Below, piece after piece: positions 54,321-63,763 of a stretch of 64,000 nt of DNA (positions within the stretch are counted from its first letter, which is position 1; each line of letters starts with the position of its first letter). The DNA lies in the NCBI RefSeq assembly GCF_008368715.1, contig NZ_SMRS01000001.1:1-64000 (forward strand). The letters run 5' to 3'. Both the position numbers and the translations under genes were made by a program. The DNA comes from Nitrincola tapanii. GTDB lineage: Bacteria > Pseudomonadota > Gammaproteobacteria > Pseudomonadales > Balneatricaceae. Below the pieces are notes generated by a model. That model worked only from the letters and a program-made list of their open reading frames with translations, ran no database searches and was not told where the DNA came from.

Positions 54321-54713
54321 ATGAGCAATACGCCAAAAGAATTGAAATATGTAGCCAGTCATGAATGGATTCGTGATGAGGGAGATGGCACGGTGACGAT
54401 CGGTATCACCGATCATGCCCAGGATCTGCTTGGAGATGTGGTGTTTGTTGAGTTACCCGAAGTGGGTGATCAGGTGTCAGCCGGTGACGATACGGGTGTT
54501 GTCGAATCAGTGAAAGCCGCCTCCGATGTGTATGCGCCTTTGAGTGGCGAAGTCGTGGCCGTCAATGAGGATCTAGAAGACGCCCCTGAGTTGGTCAATT
54601 CCGATCCTTATGGAGATGGCTGGTTTTTCCGTTTACGCTTAACGGATCCGGCTGAGCTGGAAGATCTTCTGGATGCAGAAGGTTATGCTGAACACTGTGA
54701 AGCAGAAAGCTAA
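54321..54713 (+). CDS. gcvH: Glycine cleavage system H protein
   Basis: 130 residues. Carries the lipoyl arm on Lys65 within [11 protein letters not shown]. Front [21 protein letters not shown] and end [18 protein letters not shown] are typical. 17 bases after gcvT, so the two are co-transcribed. The partner gcvP would be expected next but rlmI follows instead. Confidence 0.97.
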   Translation: MSNTPKELKYVASHEWIRDEGDGTVTIGITDHAQDLLGDVVFVELPEVGDQVSAGDDTGVVESVKAASDVYAPLSGEVVAVNEDLEDAPELVNSDPYGDGWFFRLRLTDPAELEDLLDAEGYAEHCEAES

Positions 54714-54739
54714 GATCGAATTCCTATCTTCTCTGGCCC

Positions 54740-54772
54740 GCCTAACCTAGTTGCTTCGCGACTGGGTTAGGC
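54740..54772. other. Long stem-loop between gcvH and rlmI
   Basis: 15-bp stem (54740-54754 with 54758-54772, two G-U) around a TTC loop, 26 bases after the gcvH stop and 23 bases before the rlmI ATG. There is no T-run on either strand, so a standard terminator is doubtful; mRNA stabilisation of gcvTH is possible. Confidence 0.65.
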
Positions 54773-54795
54773 AGACCCCTCATCAAGCGTGGCTT

Positions 54796-55992
54796 ATGAA
54801 TTTCCAAACTCTGATATTAAATGCCGGTGCTGAACGACGCTTACGCGCAGGTCATCTCTGGATCTACAGCAACGAAGTGAATAATCAGGCATCACCTTTG
54901 AAGGCTTTTCAGGCCGGTGAACAGGTGGTGGTCGAGGATGCACGAGGCAAAAGCTTAGGCTTAGCTTATGTGAATCCCAATAATCTCATTTGTGCCCGCC
55001 TGGTGAGTCGTGATCTGCGTTATCCGCTGGATCGCTCACTGCTTGTACATCGGTTGAATGTCGCCTTGGCTCTGCGTGAAATGTGTTTTGACCAACCCTG
55101 CTATCGATTGGTGTATGGGGAGTCTGATAGCTTACCCGGATTGGTCATAGATCGTTTTTACGACATTTTTGTGGTGCAGATCTCCACTGCGGGTATGGAG
55201 CTGCATAAGGATGCGATTCTGGATGCGCTGAACAAGGTCTTTACGCCGCAAGCCATAGTATTCCGTAATGACGGTAAGATGCGTGGTCTAGAAGGTCTGG
55301 ATACCTATGTTGAGGTCGCTCAGGGTGAAGTGCCAGAATGGGCACCCTTGTCCGAAAATGGTGTGTCTTTGGTGGCACCCATTTTAGATGGTCAAAAGAC
55401 GGGTTGGTTTTATGATCATCGTGAGAATCGGGCACGCATGATGTCTTTGGTAAAAGGCAAGCGGGTACTGGATTTGTTTAGCTATGTGGGGGGGTGGGGT
55501 GCGCAAGCGCTGGCCGCAGGCGCTTCGGAAGTGATCTGTGTGGATGCCTCCCAGACGGCTTTAGATGTGGCGGCTGAAAATGCGCGTATCAATGGTGGAG
55601 AAACACGCTTTAAAGGCTTAAAAGGCGATGCCTTTGATCTGTGCAAAGCTTTAACGGCGGATCAGGAGCGTTTTGATCTGGTCATTGTTGATCCACCGGC
55701 CTTTATTCAGCGTCGTAAAGATATTAAAAATGGTGAGCGTGCGTATGCACGTATCAATAACTTTGCGATGCGTTTGCTGGCACGGGATGGCGTGTTGGTA
55801 TCCGGTTCCTGCTCCATGCACTTAACTCGCGAGAGTCTGGTGGATATCCTGCGCGGCAACAGTCGCGAATTGGACCGTACCGCACAGGTGTTTGCGCATG
55901 GCCATCAGGGTGCCGATCACCCGATACATCCGGCGATTCCGGAAACGGAATACCTGAAAGCCTGCTTTATGCGAGTGCTACCCGGCGCTTAG
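54796..55992 (+). CDS. rlmI: 23S rRNA m5C1962 methyltransferase RlmI-like
   Basis: 398 residues, the length of E. coli RlmI (396). N-terminal PUA domain (LRAGHLWIYSNEV), middle EEHD-like domain, C-terminal methyltransferase with motif I VLDLFSYVGGWGAQALAAGA, VDASQTAL and VDPPAFIQRRKD (catalytic region), and SGSCSMHL. Start at 54796 fits the family; the reading from 54751 lies in the hairpin. It ends overlapping the HAD gene by four bases on the opposite strand. Confidence 0.92.
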   Translation: MNFQTLILNAGAERRLRAGHLWIYSNEVNNQASPLKAFQAGEQVVVEDARGKSLGLAYVNPNNLICARLVSRDLRYPLDRSLLVHRLNVALALREMCFDQPCYRLVYGESDSLPGLVIDRFYDIFVVQISTAGMELHKDAILDALNKVFTPQAIVFRNDGKMRGLEGLDTYVEVAQGEVPEWAPLSENGVSLVAPILDGQKTGWFYDHRENRARMMSLVKGKRVLDLFSYVGGWGAQALAAGASEVICVDASQTALDVAAENARINGGETRFKGLKGDAFDLCKALTADQERFDLVIVDPPAFIQRRKDIKNGERAYARINNFAMRLLARDGVLVSGSCSMHLTRESLVDILRGNSRELDRTAQVFAHGHQGADHPIHPAIPETEYLKACFMRVLPGA

Positions 55993-56651
55993 GGTTTGAC
56001 ACGCAGATCTAAAATTGGCCAGCCATGCTCTTGTGCATGTTTGGCCAGTTTGGCATCTGGGTTGACTGCCACGGGATGGTCCACCACTTCTAACAGAGGC
56101 AGATCATTGCAGGAATCGCTGTAAAAATAGCTGCCCTCAAGACTATATCCAGTCTTATTTAACCATTCATTTAGACGTGTGACCTTGCCTGCTTGGAAAC
56201 AAGGAGTGCCCTGAATGGCACCAGTGTAGCGCCCATCTTTCATTTCGGGTTCCGTGGCCAGGAGTGAATCCACGCCTAAGCGCTCGGCAATCGGAGCAGT
56301 AATAAATGCGTTGGTTGCTGTGATAATCAATAGATGATCGCCTGCGGCACGGTGCTCCGCCAACAGCTTAGCTGCGGCAGGTAACATCATGGGCTCGATA
56401 CATTCCTGCATAAATTCCTGATGCCAGCGTTGCAGATCCGCCAAGGCAAAGCGTGTGAGCGGGTGGAGCGCAAAGCCTAGAAACTCATGAATATCCAGGG
56501 TGCCTTGTTGGTAGTGGACAAAAAAGCGATCATTTGCCGCTTTATACTCTTCAGGGTCCACCACGCCTTTACGGCATAAAAATTCTCCCCAAGCGTGATC
56601 ACTATCACCCCCGAGTAGGGTATTGTCTAGGTCAAAAATCGCCAGTCTCAA
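55989..56651 (-). CDS. HAD-IB family phosphatase
   Basis: 220 residues. Motif I DLDNTLLGGDSDHAW (Asp7, Asp9), motif II IITATNAF, motif III Lys in AGKVTRL, motif IV YFYSDSCNDLPLL. Subfamily IB resembles SerB and the HAD phosphatase next to rppH-ptsP in Pseudomonas, sometimes annotated as histidinol-phosphatase; the true substrate is not established. Divergent from rppH. Confidence 0.88.
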   Translation of the reverse strand: MRLAIFDLDNTLLGGDSDHAWGEFLCRKGVVDPEEYKAANDRFFVHYQQGTLDIHEFLGFALHPLTRFALADLQRWHQEFMQECIEPMMLPAAAKLLAEHRAAGDHLLIITATNAFITAPIAERLGVDSLLATEPEMKDGRYTGAIQGTPCFQAGKVTRLNEWLNKTGYSLEGSYFYSDSCNDLPLLEVVDHPVAVNPDAKLAKHAQEHGWPILDLRVKP

Positions 56652-56784
56652 AGCTGGGGTCTCCTCGCACGTAAAAAGTCACTAGCTTAGTCCGAGGCGT
56701 TTCTCTGTGCAATCAACGCTATTTGCCATGACTCATATCTGTGGAACAATAGGTGTAAATAATGATGATACTGGGTAAGTGAAA

Positions 56785-57288
56785 GTGATTGATTCAGAGG
56801 GTTTTCGTCCCAACGTAGGCATCATTCTGGTGAACTCCCAGGGCCAGGTGCTCTGGGCCCGACGTATCGGGCAGGACGCTTGGCAATTCCCTCAGGGTGG
56901 AATCCAAAGCAATGAAACACCTGAGCAGGCGATGTTTCGTGAGCTGCGTGAGGAGATAGGTTTGCATGCGAAGGATGTTGAAATCCTCGCAGTGACTCGG
57001 GGCTGGTTGCGTTATCGGTTACCCAAACGCATGATTCGACGTCATACACAACCCGTATGTGTGGGTCAGAAGCAGAAATGGTTTCTGTTGCGTATGTTAA
57101 GCCAAGATAATGCGGTGCGTATCGACCATACGGATTCCCCCGAATTTGATGGATGGCAATGGGTCAGTTATTGGTACCCTCTGGGGCAGGTGGTGTCTTT
57201 CAAACGCGAGGTGTATCGTCGTGCAATGAAGGAACTCTCGCCTAAGTTGGCGCGTCTTGTATCACAACAGAATAACAATAATCGCTAG
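56785..57288 (+). CDS. rppH: RNA 5'-pyrophosphohydrolase RppH
   Basis: About 167 residues. Nudix enzyme that removes pyrophosphate from mRNA 5' ends, starting RNase E-dependent decay. Nudix box [23 protein letters not shown] spans residues about 36-58. RppH-specific blocks [20 protein letters not shown] and [27 protein letters not shown] are present. Both possible starts are GTG (56779 and 56785); 56785 gives the family-typical [10 protein letters not shown] and a better distance to GGG at 56773. 18 bases before ptsP. Confidence 0.95.
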   Translation: MIDSEGFRPNVGIILVNSQGQVLWARRIGQDAWQFPQGGIQSNETPEQAMFRELREEIGLHAKDVEILAVTRGWLRYRLPKRMIRRHTQPVCVGQKQKWFLLRMLSQDNAVRIDHTDSPEFDGWQWVSYWYPLGQVVSFKREVYRRAMKELSPKLARLVSQQNNNNR

Positions 57289-57306
57289 GCTTGATGGGAG
57301 CAGGGC

Positions 57307-59601
57307 ATGAGCATACTCAAGATACTGCGCAAGATTGTACAGGAGGTCAGCACGGCTGCGGATCTCGATGCCGTTCTGACGATTATTGTCTCGCGTGTAC
57401 AGCGTGCTATGGCGACTCATGTCTGTTCTGTTTTTTTATTTGATGCCGTTACGCAACGTTATGTCTTGCGCGCGACTCAGGGTTTGAATCCTCAAGCGGT
57501 TGGGCAGGTGAGCTTGGCAGAAAATGAGGGGGTTGTCGGTTTAGTGGCCAAGCGCGCAGAGCCAATTAACCTGCAGGATGCCTCCTCGCACCCGGCTTTT
57601 TATTTTCTTGATACGACAGGTGAAGAGCAGTTTCACTCCTTTTTGGGTGTGCCCATCATTCATCAGCGCCGTGTGCTGGGTGTGCTGGTGGTGCAGCAAC
57701 AAGAGAAGCGTCGTTTTGATGAAAGTGAAGAAGCGTTTCTAGTCACCCTCTCGGCGCAGTTAGCGGGCATTATCGCCCACGCCCATGCAACGGGTTCTGT
57801 GCAAACTCAGTTGGATGCGAATCAGCGCCCAGTTCAGCAGGATTTGCGCTACGAGGGTGTGGCGGCAGCACCGGGTGTGGCAATTGGGCGTGTTGTGGTG
57901 ATGTCCTTGCCGGCCGATCTGGATACGGTGCCGGATAAAGAGGTGAAAGACCTGGCGGCCGAGCTGGAGAGCTTTGCCAAAGCTTTGGAAGCGGTAAGAG
58001 AAGAGGTGCGCCAGGTTGCCGACAATCTGGCGAGCCGTTTGAGTAAGGATGAGCAGGCGCTGTTTGATGTGTATCTACGGATGCTGGATGATCAGGCGCT
58101 GGCGCAAGAAGTCATCGCCCGGATACACGCCGGGAACTGGGCGCAGGGTTCTCTGCGGGAAGTAATTGATGAGCATGTGCGTGCTTTCACCGCGATGGAA
58201 GATCCCTACCTGAGTGAGCGCGCAACCGATATTCGAGATTTGGGTAGTCGCATACTCAGTCACCTGCAGGAAGCAGGCCCTGCACAAATTACAGACTTTC
58301 CCGATCATGCAATTCTTCTCGCCGACGAGTTGACGCCCGCCATGCTGGGTTTGGCACCGGAAAATAAATTAGCAGGTTTGGTGTCGGTATCTGGATCTGG
58401 CAATTCACATGCGGCGATCTTGGCACGTTCAATGGGTATTCCAACGGTCATGGGTGTCGTGGATCTGCCCTATCGGCGTTTGAATGGCCGTGAAGTGGTG
58501 GTGGATGGTTATAACGGCCGTTTGTATGTGAACCCTTCGGATGAATTGCTTCAGGCGTATGGGCGTATTCTCAATGATGAGAAGGCGATGGCCACCGAGC
58601 TGCAAGCGCTGCATGATCTCCCCGCCATCACTACAGATGGTTATCGTTTGCCGCTTTGGGTGAATACAGGATTAGCGGCTGACGTTGCGCGCTCTCTTGA
58701 GCGTGGAGCGGAAGGCATAGGTCTGTATCGTACCGAAATTCCTTTCATGATTCGGGAAAGTTTTCCCAGTGAGCAAGAGCAGCTAGAGAGTTATCGTAAG
58801 CAGCTTGAAGCCTTTGCGCCTCTGCCGGTGACGATGCGAACACTGGATATTGGTGGGGATAAGGCTTTGCCCTATTTTCCCATTGATGAAGAGAACCCTT
58901 CTTTGGGCTGGCGTGGTATCCGTATTACCCTAGACCATCCTGAAATCTTTATGGTGCAAGTGCGGGCGATGCTGCGTGCCAGTGTCGGCCTGAACAATTT
59001 ACGCATTATGTTGCCGATGGTCACGAGTGTGCACGAGGTCGAGGAGGCCAAGCGTCAAATCGATCGCGCCTGTGCTGAGTTGCGTGAAGAGGGATATGAT
59101 GTCCATGCTCCACCCGTGGGTGTCATGATCGAAGTGCCGGCCGCTGTCTATCAGGCGCGTCGTTTCGCGCGCATGGTGGATTTTATTTCGGTTGGCTCCA
59201 ATGATCTGACTCAATACCTCTTGGCGGTTGATCGCAACAATCCGCGTGTGGCGGGCCTTTATGCGCCTTATCATCCTGCGGTGCTCAAAGCGTTGGATTT
59301 TATCGCACATGAGGCCCATAAGGAGCGTAAGCATGTCTCTATCTGTGGCGAGATCGCGGCCGACCCCGGAGGGGCGCTGCTCTTAATGGCCATGGGGTAT
59401 GATGTCCTGTCCGTGAATGCGAACAATCTTCCCAGGGTCAAGTGCGCCATTCGTGGCGTCAGTCTAGAAGAGGCCAGGCACTTACTGTTAAAGGTGAGAA
59501 TGATGCACGATGCGGAAGAGATCCATCAGACCCTGCGTCAAGCACTTCGAGCCTTTGGCTTAAATCAATTGACGCGTCCGGCGATCCCCGAGCGGGAATA
59601 A
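57307..59601 (+). CDS. ptsP: Phosphoenolpyruvate-protein phosphotransferase PtsP (EI-Ntr)
   Basis: 764 residues. N-terminal GAF domain (about 15-165), EI N-terminal domain, swivelling phospho-His domain with active His368 (SGNSHAAILAR), and PEP-binding TIM barrel (MRTLDIGGDKALPYF, SVGSNDLTQYLLAVDRNN, ICGEIAADP with the catalytic Cys). Feeds phosphate from PEP to the nitrogen PTS (NPr, EIIA-Ntr), which regulates potassium, nitrogen and stress responses. GAF domain identifies PtsP and not PtsI. rppH-ptsP pairing is conserved. Confidence 0.96.
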   Translation: MSILKILRKIVQEVSTAADLDAVLTIIVSRVQRAMATHVCSVFLFDAVTQRYVLRATQGLNPQAVGQVSLAENEGVVGLVAKRAEPINLQDASSHPAFYFLDTTGEEQFHSFLGVPIIHQRRVLGVLVVQQQEKRRFDESEEAFLVTLSAQLAGIIAHAHATGSVQTQLDANQRPVQQDLRYEGVAAAPGVAIGRVVVMSLPADLDTVPDKEVKDLAAELESFAKALEAVREEVRQVADNLASRLSKDEQALFDVYLRMLDDQALAQEVIARIHAGNWAQGSLREVIDEHVRAFTAMEDPYLSERATDIRDLGSRILSHLQEAGPAQITDFPDHAILLADELTPAMLGLAPENKLAGLVSVSGSGNSHAAILARSMGIPTVMGVVDLPYRRLNGREVVVDGYNGRLYVNPSDELLQAYGRILNDEKAMATELQALHDLPAITTDGYRLPLWVNTGLAADVARSLERGAEGIGLYRTEIPFMIRESFPSEQEQLESYRKQLEAFAPLPVTMRTLDIGGDKALPYFPIDEENPSLGWRGIRITLDHPEIFMVQVRAMLRASVGLNNLRIMLPMVTSVHEVEEAKRQIDRACAELREEGYDVHAPPVGVMIEVPAAVYQARRFARMVDFISVGSNDLTQYLLAVDRNNPRVAGLYAPYHPAVLKALDFIAHEAHKERKHVSICGEIAADPGGALLLMAMGYDVLSVNANNLPRVKCAIRGVSLEEARHLLLKVRMMHDAEEIHQTLRQALRAFGLNQLTRPAIPERE

Positions 59602-59653
59602 CCGACGCTCACTTTTTAATAACGAACATTTAACTCTCCTCTGGAAGGTGATT

Positions 59654-60454
59654 ATGTTGATGACCTTGGCACTCTATTTGATTTTGGGTGCATTGGCTGG
59701 AATTGTGGCCGGCTTGTTTGGGATAGGTGGCGGGCTGCTGATCGTGCCTGTCCTTATTTTTAGTTTTGAGTTGCAAGGATTATCGACCGCTGTGCTCACC
59801 CATATGGCCGTTGCCACCTCTTTGGCGACCATTGTGGTGACCTCGACCAGCTCCATTCTGGCCCATCATAAACGGGGGGCCGTCGACTGGGGGCTGTTTC
59901 GTCCTATGGCCGCTGGGCTGGTTTTGGGTGCGGTGTTGGGTGTGAATACAGCCGTTTTATTACCCGGCCCAGTGTTGCAGGTGTTGTTGGGCAGCTTTGT
60001 GCTCTTAGTGGCTGTGCAGATGTTGTTTAATCTGCAGCCTAAACAGGGTGCTCAGGCACCGAAATCGGCAGAGTTGGTGGCGGCAGGAGGTGTCATAGGT
60101 TGGGCCTCCAGTATTTTTGGTATTGGCGGTGGCACCCTTTCGGTACCTTACTTAAATTGGCGTAATCAAGCGATGCGTGTTGCAGTAGCCACCTCGGCGG
60201 CCTGTGGTTTGCCGATTGCAATGATGGGCGCGACCACCAATATTTGGGTGGGGTGGGGGCGTGAGGGTTTGCCCGAGTGGAGTTTGGGCTACGTCTACTT
60301 ACCGGCATTCTTGGGCATTGTTCTGGCCAGTTCGTTCACAGCCAAACTGGGCGCACGTTGGGCGCATACACTACCGCAAGCGGTACTCAAACGCTGCTTT
60401 GCCATTTTTCTGTTTTTAGTGGCCCTGCGCTTTTTAGGTAGTAATTTATTTTAA
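59654..60454 (+). CDS. TauE/SafE-family membrane transporter
   Basis: 266 residues, about eight transmembrane helices. Two TSUP half-repeats are marked by [18 protein letters not shown] near the front and [21 protein letters not shown] in the middle. Family members export sulfite, sulfoacetate or other organosulfur anions. ATG at 59654 is preferred over GTG 59648 because GGAAGG is five bases before it. Between ptsP and lgt, as in E. coli and Pseudomonas relatives. Confidence 0.9.
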   Translation: MLMTLALYLILGALAGIVAGLFGIGGGLLIVPVLIFSFELQGLSTAVLTHMAVATSLATIVVTSTSSILAHHKRGAVDWGLFRPMAAGLVLGAVLGVNTAVLLPGPVLQVLLGSFVLLVAVQMLFNLQPKQGAQAPKSAELVAAGGVIGWASSIFGIGGGTLSVPYLNWRNQAMRVAVATSAACGLPIAMMGATTNIWVGWGREGLPEWSLGYVYLPAFLGIVLASSFTAKLGARWAHTLPQAVLKRCFAIFLFLVALRFLGSNLF

Positions 60455-60464
60455 GGAGTCGGTG

Positions 60465-61247
60465 ATGTGGGTGCATGAAATTAATCCGGTGGCCTTAGAT
60501 CTGGGACGAGTACAGATTCACTGGTACGGATTGATGTATGTCATAGGGTTTGCAGCAGCTTGGTGGCTGGGTTTGTATCGTGCGCGTCAGCCAGGTTCGG
60601 GCTGGACTGAGCAGCAGGTGTCTGATTTGGTCTTTTGGGGCGCCATGGGTGTCATCCTAGGGGGGCGTGCGGGCTATGTGTTGTTTTATCATTTTGACTA
60701 TTTCCTGCAAGACCCGCTTTGGTTGTTTGCGATTTGGCAGGGGGGGATGTCTTTTCATGGCGGTTTAATCGGCGTAGTCCTCGCGCTGGCGCTTCTGGGT
60801 CGACGTTATCAGAAAAGTCTGTTTGAGATGGGTGATTTTGTAGCGCCTTTGATTCCGATAGGCCTAGGTGCGGGCCGACTGGGTAATTTTATCGGTGGGG
60901 AGTTATGGGGGCGTCCCACTGATCTGCCTTGGGCCGTCATATTTCCAGCGGCTGGAGATCATTTGGCGCGCCATCCTTCCCAGCTCTATCAGATGCTGCT
61001 AGAAGGCTTGGTGCTGTTTGTGATTCTTTGGTGGTTCACGGCACGCCCACGTCCGCGGATGGCGGCTTCGGGTTTGTTTCTACTGAGTTATGCGGTGTTT
61101 CGTGCATTGGTGGAACTTTTCCGTGAACCGGATGCGCAGTTGGGAGTTTTGGCTTTCGGGCTAACAATGGGGCAGTGGTTATCTCTGCCGATGCTTTTGG
61201 CCGGTGCCACCATGCTGTTGCTGGCTTACGCTAAGCCCAAAAACTGA
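60465..61247 (+). CDS. lgt: Prolipoprotein diacylglyceryl transferase
   Basis: 260 residues, seven transmembrane helices. Moves diacylglycerol from phosphatidylglycerol to the lipobox Cys, first step of lipoprotein maturation. Lgt signature [18 protein letters not shown] carries the catalytic Arg, Asn and Glu; FHGGLIGV holds the conserved His. The residue between Ile and Gly in the signature is Gly, where E. coli has Asn. AAGGAG six bases before ATG 60465. Needed for the three lipoprotein-type products in the window. Confidence 0.95.
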   Translation: MWVHEINPVALDLGRVQIHWYGLMYVIGFAAAWWLGLYRARQPGSGWTEQQVSDLVFWGAMGVILGGRAGYVLFYHFDYFLQDPLWLFAIWQGGMSFHGGLIGVVLALALLGRRYQKSLFEMGDFVAPLIPIGLGAGRLGNFIGGELWGRPTDLPWAVIFPAAGDHLARHPSQLYQMLLEGLVLFVILWWFTARPRPRMAASGLFLLSYAVFRALVELFREPDAQLGVLAFGLTMGQWLSLPMLLAGATMLLLAYAKPKN

Positions 61248-61348
61248 TTGGCTGCTGCCTGCTTCGGATGGTTTGATGTTGAATATAAGCAGGATGAGAT
61301 GAGCGGTCATTTGAGGCATAATGACTTCATTTTTTTGCAGGTGTCTGT

Positions 61349-62191
61349 ATGCGCCAGTATCTCGATTTGATGCAAGATATCCTTGACCATGGAGTGGATA
61401 AAGGAGATAGAACCGGTACGGGTACCCGCTCGGTTTTTGGGCGTCAGTTGCGTTTTGATCTGCAACAAGGCTTTCCTTTGTTGACGACAAAAAAAGTGCA
61501 TCTGAAGTCGATTATCTATGAGCTGCTTTGGTTTCTCTCAGGCAGCACAGACAATCGCTGGTTGCAGGAACGGGGCGTGACCATTTGGAATGAATGGGCC
61601 TTAGCAGATGGAGATCTTGGTCCTATCTACGGGAAACAATGGCGCTCTTGGGCCTGCCCAGATGGTTCGACGATCGATCAAATCAGTCAGGTGATCGAGC
61701 AGATTAAGCGTAACCCTAATTCCCGTCGTTTAATTGTGAGTGGTTGGAATCCAGCAGATCTGCCCGATGAAAGCCTATCCCCACAAGAAAACGTGCGTTT
61801 GCATAAGGCCGCTTTGCCACCTTGTCACACGCTTTTCCAATTCTATGTTGCGCAAGGGCGTTTGAGCTGTCAGCTCTATCAACGTAGTGCTGATTATTTT
61901 CTTGGCGTACCTTTTAACATCGCGTCCTATGCGCTGCTTACGCATATGGTGGCGCAGCAGTGTGATTTAGAGGTAGGAGAGTTTGTGCACACCTTCGGTG
62001 ATGCCCATCTTTACCTTAATCATATTGATGATCCGTCTATCGTGCAGGAACAGTTGTCGCGTATACCAGGTGCCTTGCCTAGGTTAAAAATCCTGCGGCG
62101 TCCTGCGTCTATTTTTGACTATGAGTTTGCAGATTTTGTAATAGAGGGCTATGACCCCTATCCGGCCATTCGAGCGCCCATCTCTGTGTAA
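61349..62191 (+). CDS. thyA: Thymidylate synthase
   Basis: 280 residues. Methylates dUMP to dTMP using methylene-THF. Catalytic Cys159 in [24 protein letters not shown] at 21-31, [21 protein letters not shown]. The loop before the catalytic Cys ([14 protein letters not shown], 140-153) is an insertion not found in the 264-residue E. coli enzyme but present in some other bacteria. Followed closely by folA, which regenerates THF from DHF. Confidence 0.97.
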   Translation: MRQYLDLMQDILDHGVDKGDRTGTGTRSVFGRQLRFDLQQGFPLLTTKKVHLKSIIYELLWFLSGSTDNRWLQERGVTIWNEWALADGDLGPIYGKQWRSWACPDGSTIDQISQVIEQIKRNPNSRRLIVSGWNPADLPDESLSPQENVRLHKAALPPCHTLFQFYVAQGRLSCQLYQRSADYFLGVPFNIASYALLTHMVAQQCDLEVGEFVHTFGDAHLYLNHIDDPSIVQEQLSRIPGALPRLKILRRPASIFDYEFADFVIEGYDPYPAIRAPISV

Positions 62192-62247
62192 CTGGCTGAG
62201 TGCAGCGCTGCAGAGATACAGTTTCACCCACTAGAGACAAGGTACGT

Positions 62248-62808
62248 ATGCGTCTATCGATTATTGTCGCCCAAGCAAACAACCGCGTGATTGGGGTAGG
62301 CAACAAGCTGCCCTGGTATTTGCCAGAAGATTTGCGCTATTTCAAACGAGTCACCCAAGGCAAGCCTATCATCATGGGGCGTAAAACCTTTGAATCGATC
62401 GGCAGGCCTTTGCCAGGACGCACCAATATTGTCATTACACGTAATCCAGATTTTCAGGCAGCGGGTGTTGTGTGTGTAAATTCGTTGCAAGCGGCCATTG
62501 AGCGTGCTGAGCAGCAGTTGCTGATTGATGCAGGTGATGAGGCCCTGGTCATCGGTGGGGCGGAAATCTATGCACAAGCACTTGCGCAAGCCGATCGGTT
62601 GTATCTGACACAAGTCGATGCAGAGATTGAAGGTGATGCATGGTTCCCTGAGTTTTCTAAGCAAGAGTGGATTGAAGTCGGGCGCCAAGAGTTTGCCGCG
62701 ATTGAGCCCAACCCCTACCCCTATCGTTTTATGATCTATGAGCGCCAAGCAGCAGGGTTTTCCGAGCGCGAGGGTACAGAAGAGCTGGGGGCGGATTTTG
62801 GTGCTTGA
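62248..62808 (+). CDS. folA: Dihydrofolate reductase
   Basis: 186 residues. Reduces dihydrofolate with NADPH. VIGVGNKLPWYLPEDLRYFK contains the active-site Asp; IIMGRKTFESIGRPLPGR and VIGGAEIYAQAL follow. It has a C-terminal tail of about 20 residues (from ERQAAGFSERE) beyond the usual core end. Its last eight bases overlap birA. Start at 62248 preceded by AAGG. Confidence 0.96.
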   Translation: MRLSIIVAQANNRVIGVGNKLPWYLPEDLRYFKRVTQGKPIIMGRKTFESIGRPLPGRTNIVITRNPDFQAAGVVCVNSLQAAIERAEQQLLIDAGDEALVIGGAEIYAQALAQADRLYLTQVDAEIEGDAWFPEFSKQEWIEVGRQEFAAIEPNPYPYRFMIYERQAAGFSEREGTEELGADFGA

Positions 62809-63763
62809 GCGTTTATTGCAGTGCTTAGCGGACGGCCGTTTTCATTCAGGAAGTGAATTGGGTCGGGCGCTGGGGATGAGCCGAAGTGCTATCTGGAAAC
62901 ACATCCGCACCTTGGAAAGCTTGGGCGTTGAGATCTTTAGTGTGCGTGGCCGTGGGTATCGTATACCCGGTGGTTTAGATCTGCTCGATTTAGATGCTTG
63001 TCGTGCCGCTTTGCTGCCTCAGGTTTCGCTACGCCTTGAAGCTCTGCAAAAACATCTAAACACCGCTTCGACCAATCTTTTGGCTGCTCAGGCCTTAAGA
63101 GAGGGTGTGCATCATGGAGTCTATGTCGCTGAACAGCAAACTGAGGGGCGTGGACGGCGTGGGCGGCGATGGTTTAGCCCCTTTGCCGCGAATCTCTATA
63201 TGTCTTTAGCTTGGCGTATGCCCTTAGGCTTAGCTTCCCTAGAGGGGTTAAGTCTTGCGGTGGCCTTAGCGCTGCGTAATGCCCTCATCGAGCTGGGCTG
63301 TGACGCCGTTAAGGTGAAGTGGCCGAATGACCTGCTGATTGAACAAGCAAAATTAGCCGGAATTTTGATCGAGGTCAGTGGTGATACAACGACGGAAGCG
63401 CAGCTCGTGATCGGTATCGGTATTAACGTCACCATGATGCAGGCGCCTGATGGAGCGATTGATCAGGCTTGGACCTCTTTGCAGCGCTCGGGTGTTCAGG
63501 TTTCACGCACGCATCTGTTGGCCTGTGTGCTTAATCACCTCATTTTGGCCTTAGAAAAGTTTGAGCGGGAAGGTTTTGTTGCTTTCCAGTCTGATTGGCA
63601 AAATGCTGATGCTTTTTACGGTCAGCGCAGCTGTGTGATATCCGGTGAGCAGGTCGTGGAAGGGATCTGCTTAGGGGTGAATGAGATGGGCGCGTTGCAA
63701 CTGGAAACGGAACAGGGTCGATTAAGTTTGCATGGTGGCGAGTTAAGCTTGCGTGCGTTATGA
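62801..63763 (+). CDS. birA: Biotin-protein ligase / biotin operon repressor BirA
   Basis: 320 residues from GTG 62801. N-terminal winged HTH (SGSELGRALGMSRSAIWKHIRTLESLG) marks it as the bifunctional repressor type; central catalytic domain has the biotinoyl-AMP loop GRGRRGRRW and VKWPNDLL; small C-terminal SH3-like domain. Start chosen by GGGGGCGGA 6-7 bases upstream and by family alignment; the ORF reaches back to 62738 within folA. Overlaps folA and coaX. Confidence 0.94.
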   Translation: MLERLLQCLADGRFHSGSELGRALGMSRSAIWKHIRTLESLGVEIFSVRGRGYRIPGGLDLLDLDACRAALLPQVSLRLEALQKHLNTASTNLLAAQALREGVHHGVYVAEQQTEGRGRRGRRWFSPFAANLYMSLAWRMPLGLASLEGLSLAVALALRNALIELGCDAVKVKWPNDLLIEQAKLAGILIEVSGDTTTEAQLVIGIGINVTMMQAPDGAIDQAWTSLQRSGVQVSRTHLLACVLNHLILALEKFEREGFVAFQSDWQNADAFYGQRSCVISGEQVVEGICLGVNEMGALQLETEQGRLSLHGGELSLRAL

